A stretch of DNA of 64,000 bases from Verrucomicrobiota bacterium (GTDB lineage: Bacteria > Verrucomicrobiota > Verrucomicrobiia > Limisphaerales > JADLHS01), in NCBI GenBank assembly GCA_029573725.1, contig JAKQDQ010000041.1, positions 108,390 through 172,389 of the forward strand, written 5' to 3'. Shown piece after piece: positions 63,088-64,000 of this stretch (the stretch's first letter is position 1; every line of letters starts with the position of its first letter). The notes beneath the pieces are model-generated. The model saw nothing but the letters and a program-made list of their open reading frames with translations, was not told where the DNA came from and did not search any database. A program made the translations under genes and the position numbers.

Positions 63088-64000
63088 TTGCAGTTCCCGA
63101 TGGTCGTGGTCTTGTCAGTCTTCGGATCGTACTTCTTGATGTCACCCTTGGGCGTCAGAAGATAGCCCGGAATGCTTTTCGTTTTGTAGAGTTCGATGTC
63201 CTTCGGCGTACCTTTTGGAGGATCGTTCTTGTCCGAGAACCGCTCGCCCCTCACATGGTCGTGAATGTGTCCTGCCAGCGTGTCCTTCGGATCTTTTTTG
63301 AAATCGTAGTCTGCGTCGGAAACGGCCGGGAACACACTCTTGCCGTGCTGAGGAAAGTTGTAATAATACTTGCCGTCTTTGCCTTTGAAAATCGCTGCCG
63401 ATTGCTCGAAATGTTCATCCTTGATTTCAAGCCGGTGTTTTTTGATGTAGCACGCAGCATCTTTGGCTGCTGCGTCCGGGTCGGGGAACAACTGGAACGG
63501 GTCGAGGCCAAAGGTGTCGATCATACTCACGGGGTTGTTACCGACAGCCGTGTAGAGAGATAAATTTATCCGTGCCATCGCACCTTGGAATTCCCCGTCG
63601 GTCATCCCGCCACCGTCGTCGGATTCGTACAAAGGCGCTATACCTATTGTCCTCACGGGCAGACTGGCAATGTCTCCGAGCGGATCTCGATTTGGCCACC
63701 GCTGCAAATTTGGCTCGTAAAACCGGAAGCCATAGTAGTAAAGCCCTGCATTGGCGCACCATTCCTTGCTGCTGAAACGGTAGGTGTTCGCTTCAGCCAG
63801 TGGCCCGGACATGCCCAACAGATTCCCGTACGGATCGTATTGGTAGCGCGCGATGATGGAGCCGTTGGTGTCCACCAGCGCCGTCACGTTGCCGTTCCCG
63901 TCGCAGTGGTAGTAGGCGTGGGCGGCTGAGGGTTGAGAGATGCGAGTTGAGTGATCAGTCCGGGCGAGCAGCCCGCCGATGCCGCCGGCGCCTTGCCGCG
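63084..64000 (-). CDS. RHS-repeat protein with DUF4329-like C-terminal domain, 5' end cut by window edge
   Basis: The frame is open from the window edge (IGGLLART, AYYHCDGNGNVTALVDTN) through the conserved core: ARYQYDPYGNLLG, YYYGFRFYEPNLQRWPNRDP, and the GNNPVSMIDTFGLDP boundary at about residue 170. After that boundary comes a tip of about 130 residues with AGHIHDHVRGERFSDKND, PGYLLTPKGDIKKYDP and HxH-type residues, resembling DUF4329. Such tips are often toxic enzymes delivered by RHS proteins. The catalytic activity is not certain. At least 305 residues lie in the window; the bulk of the protein lies outside it. Confidence 0.8.
   Translation of the reverse strand, partial: RQGAGGIGGLLARTDHSTRISQPSAAHAYYHCDGNGNVTALVDTNGSIIARYQYDPYGNLLGMSGPLAEANTYRFSSKEWCANAGLYYYGFRFYEPNLQRWPNRDPLGDIASLPVRTIGIAPLYESDDGGGMTDGEFQGAMARINLSLYTAVGNNPVSMIDTFGLDPFQLFPDPDAAAKDAACYIKKHRLEIKDEHFEQSAAIFKGKDGKYYYNFPQHGKSVFPAVSDADYDFKKDPKDTLAGHIHDHVRGERFSDKNDPPKGTPKDIELYKTKSIPGYLLTPKGDIKKYDPKTDKTTTIGNCK

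Overview
The window is about 64 kb of GC-rich bacterial chromosome. Its gene content points to the PVC superphylum, most likely Verrucomicrobiota (a Pedosphaera/Limisphaera-like lineage). The evidence is a TIGR03790-family protein, a planctomycete-type cytochrome c domain fused to a DUF2231-like membrane module, an H-X9-DG type prepilin-like protein, several exported LamG/Ig/PA14 proteins ending in a short FFRVR or FYRAV tail, a DUF5069 protein, and RHS fragments. No rRNA, tRNA or CRISPR array was seen.

Layout. 0-3.7 kb: a truncated esterase, a membrane cytochrome c protein, an exported FN3/Ig-repeat protein and a DUF309 protein. 3.7-18.4 kb: an energy block on the + strand, nifJ (pyruvate:ferredoxin oxidoreductase), a dihydroorotate dehydrogenase-like flavoprotein, then nuoI-H-J-K-L-M-M-N. 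Complex I subunits A-G are not in the window. A strongly palindromic repeat lies between the two nuoM genes. 18.4-24 kb: a D-cysteine desulfhydrase-like enzyme, an exported LamG/Ig protein, a LuxR-type regulator and an HAD phosphatase. 24.1-29.4 kb: a tight operon of iron alcohol dehydrogenase, aldehyde dehydrogenase, glutamine-synthetase-like ligase and MFS carrier. 29.8-34.4 kb: one very large exported multidomain protein containing an HEVTH metallopeptidase-type motif.

34.7-48.9 kb holds mostly housekeeping genes: typA, glnS, a prepilin-like protein, a sugar isomerase-like protein, TIGR03790 plus an MBL hydrolase, recN, a SugE/Gdx-type transporter, metG and a CBS-domain ClC channel. 49.1-53.5 kb is a seven-gene minus-strand operon: NsrR-like Rrf2 regulator, small zinc-ribbon protein, DUF5069, DUF488, mismatch-specific DNA glycosylase, cysteine synthase and two-domain rhodanese. 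It ends at a clear Rho-independent terminator. A near-consensus NsrR box lies between it and the divergent fumC. This is the best candidate here for an undescribed functional unit.

53.6-61 kb: fumC, a lipoprotein with a consensus sigma-70 promoter, then a minus-strand sugar-phosphate group (pgi-fba, a DUF2249-duplicated protein, zwf). 61-64 kb is accessory DNA: an IS3-type OrfA remnant, two RHS C-terminal tips (one running off the window edge), each followed by a possible immunity gene, and short dispersed repeats.
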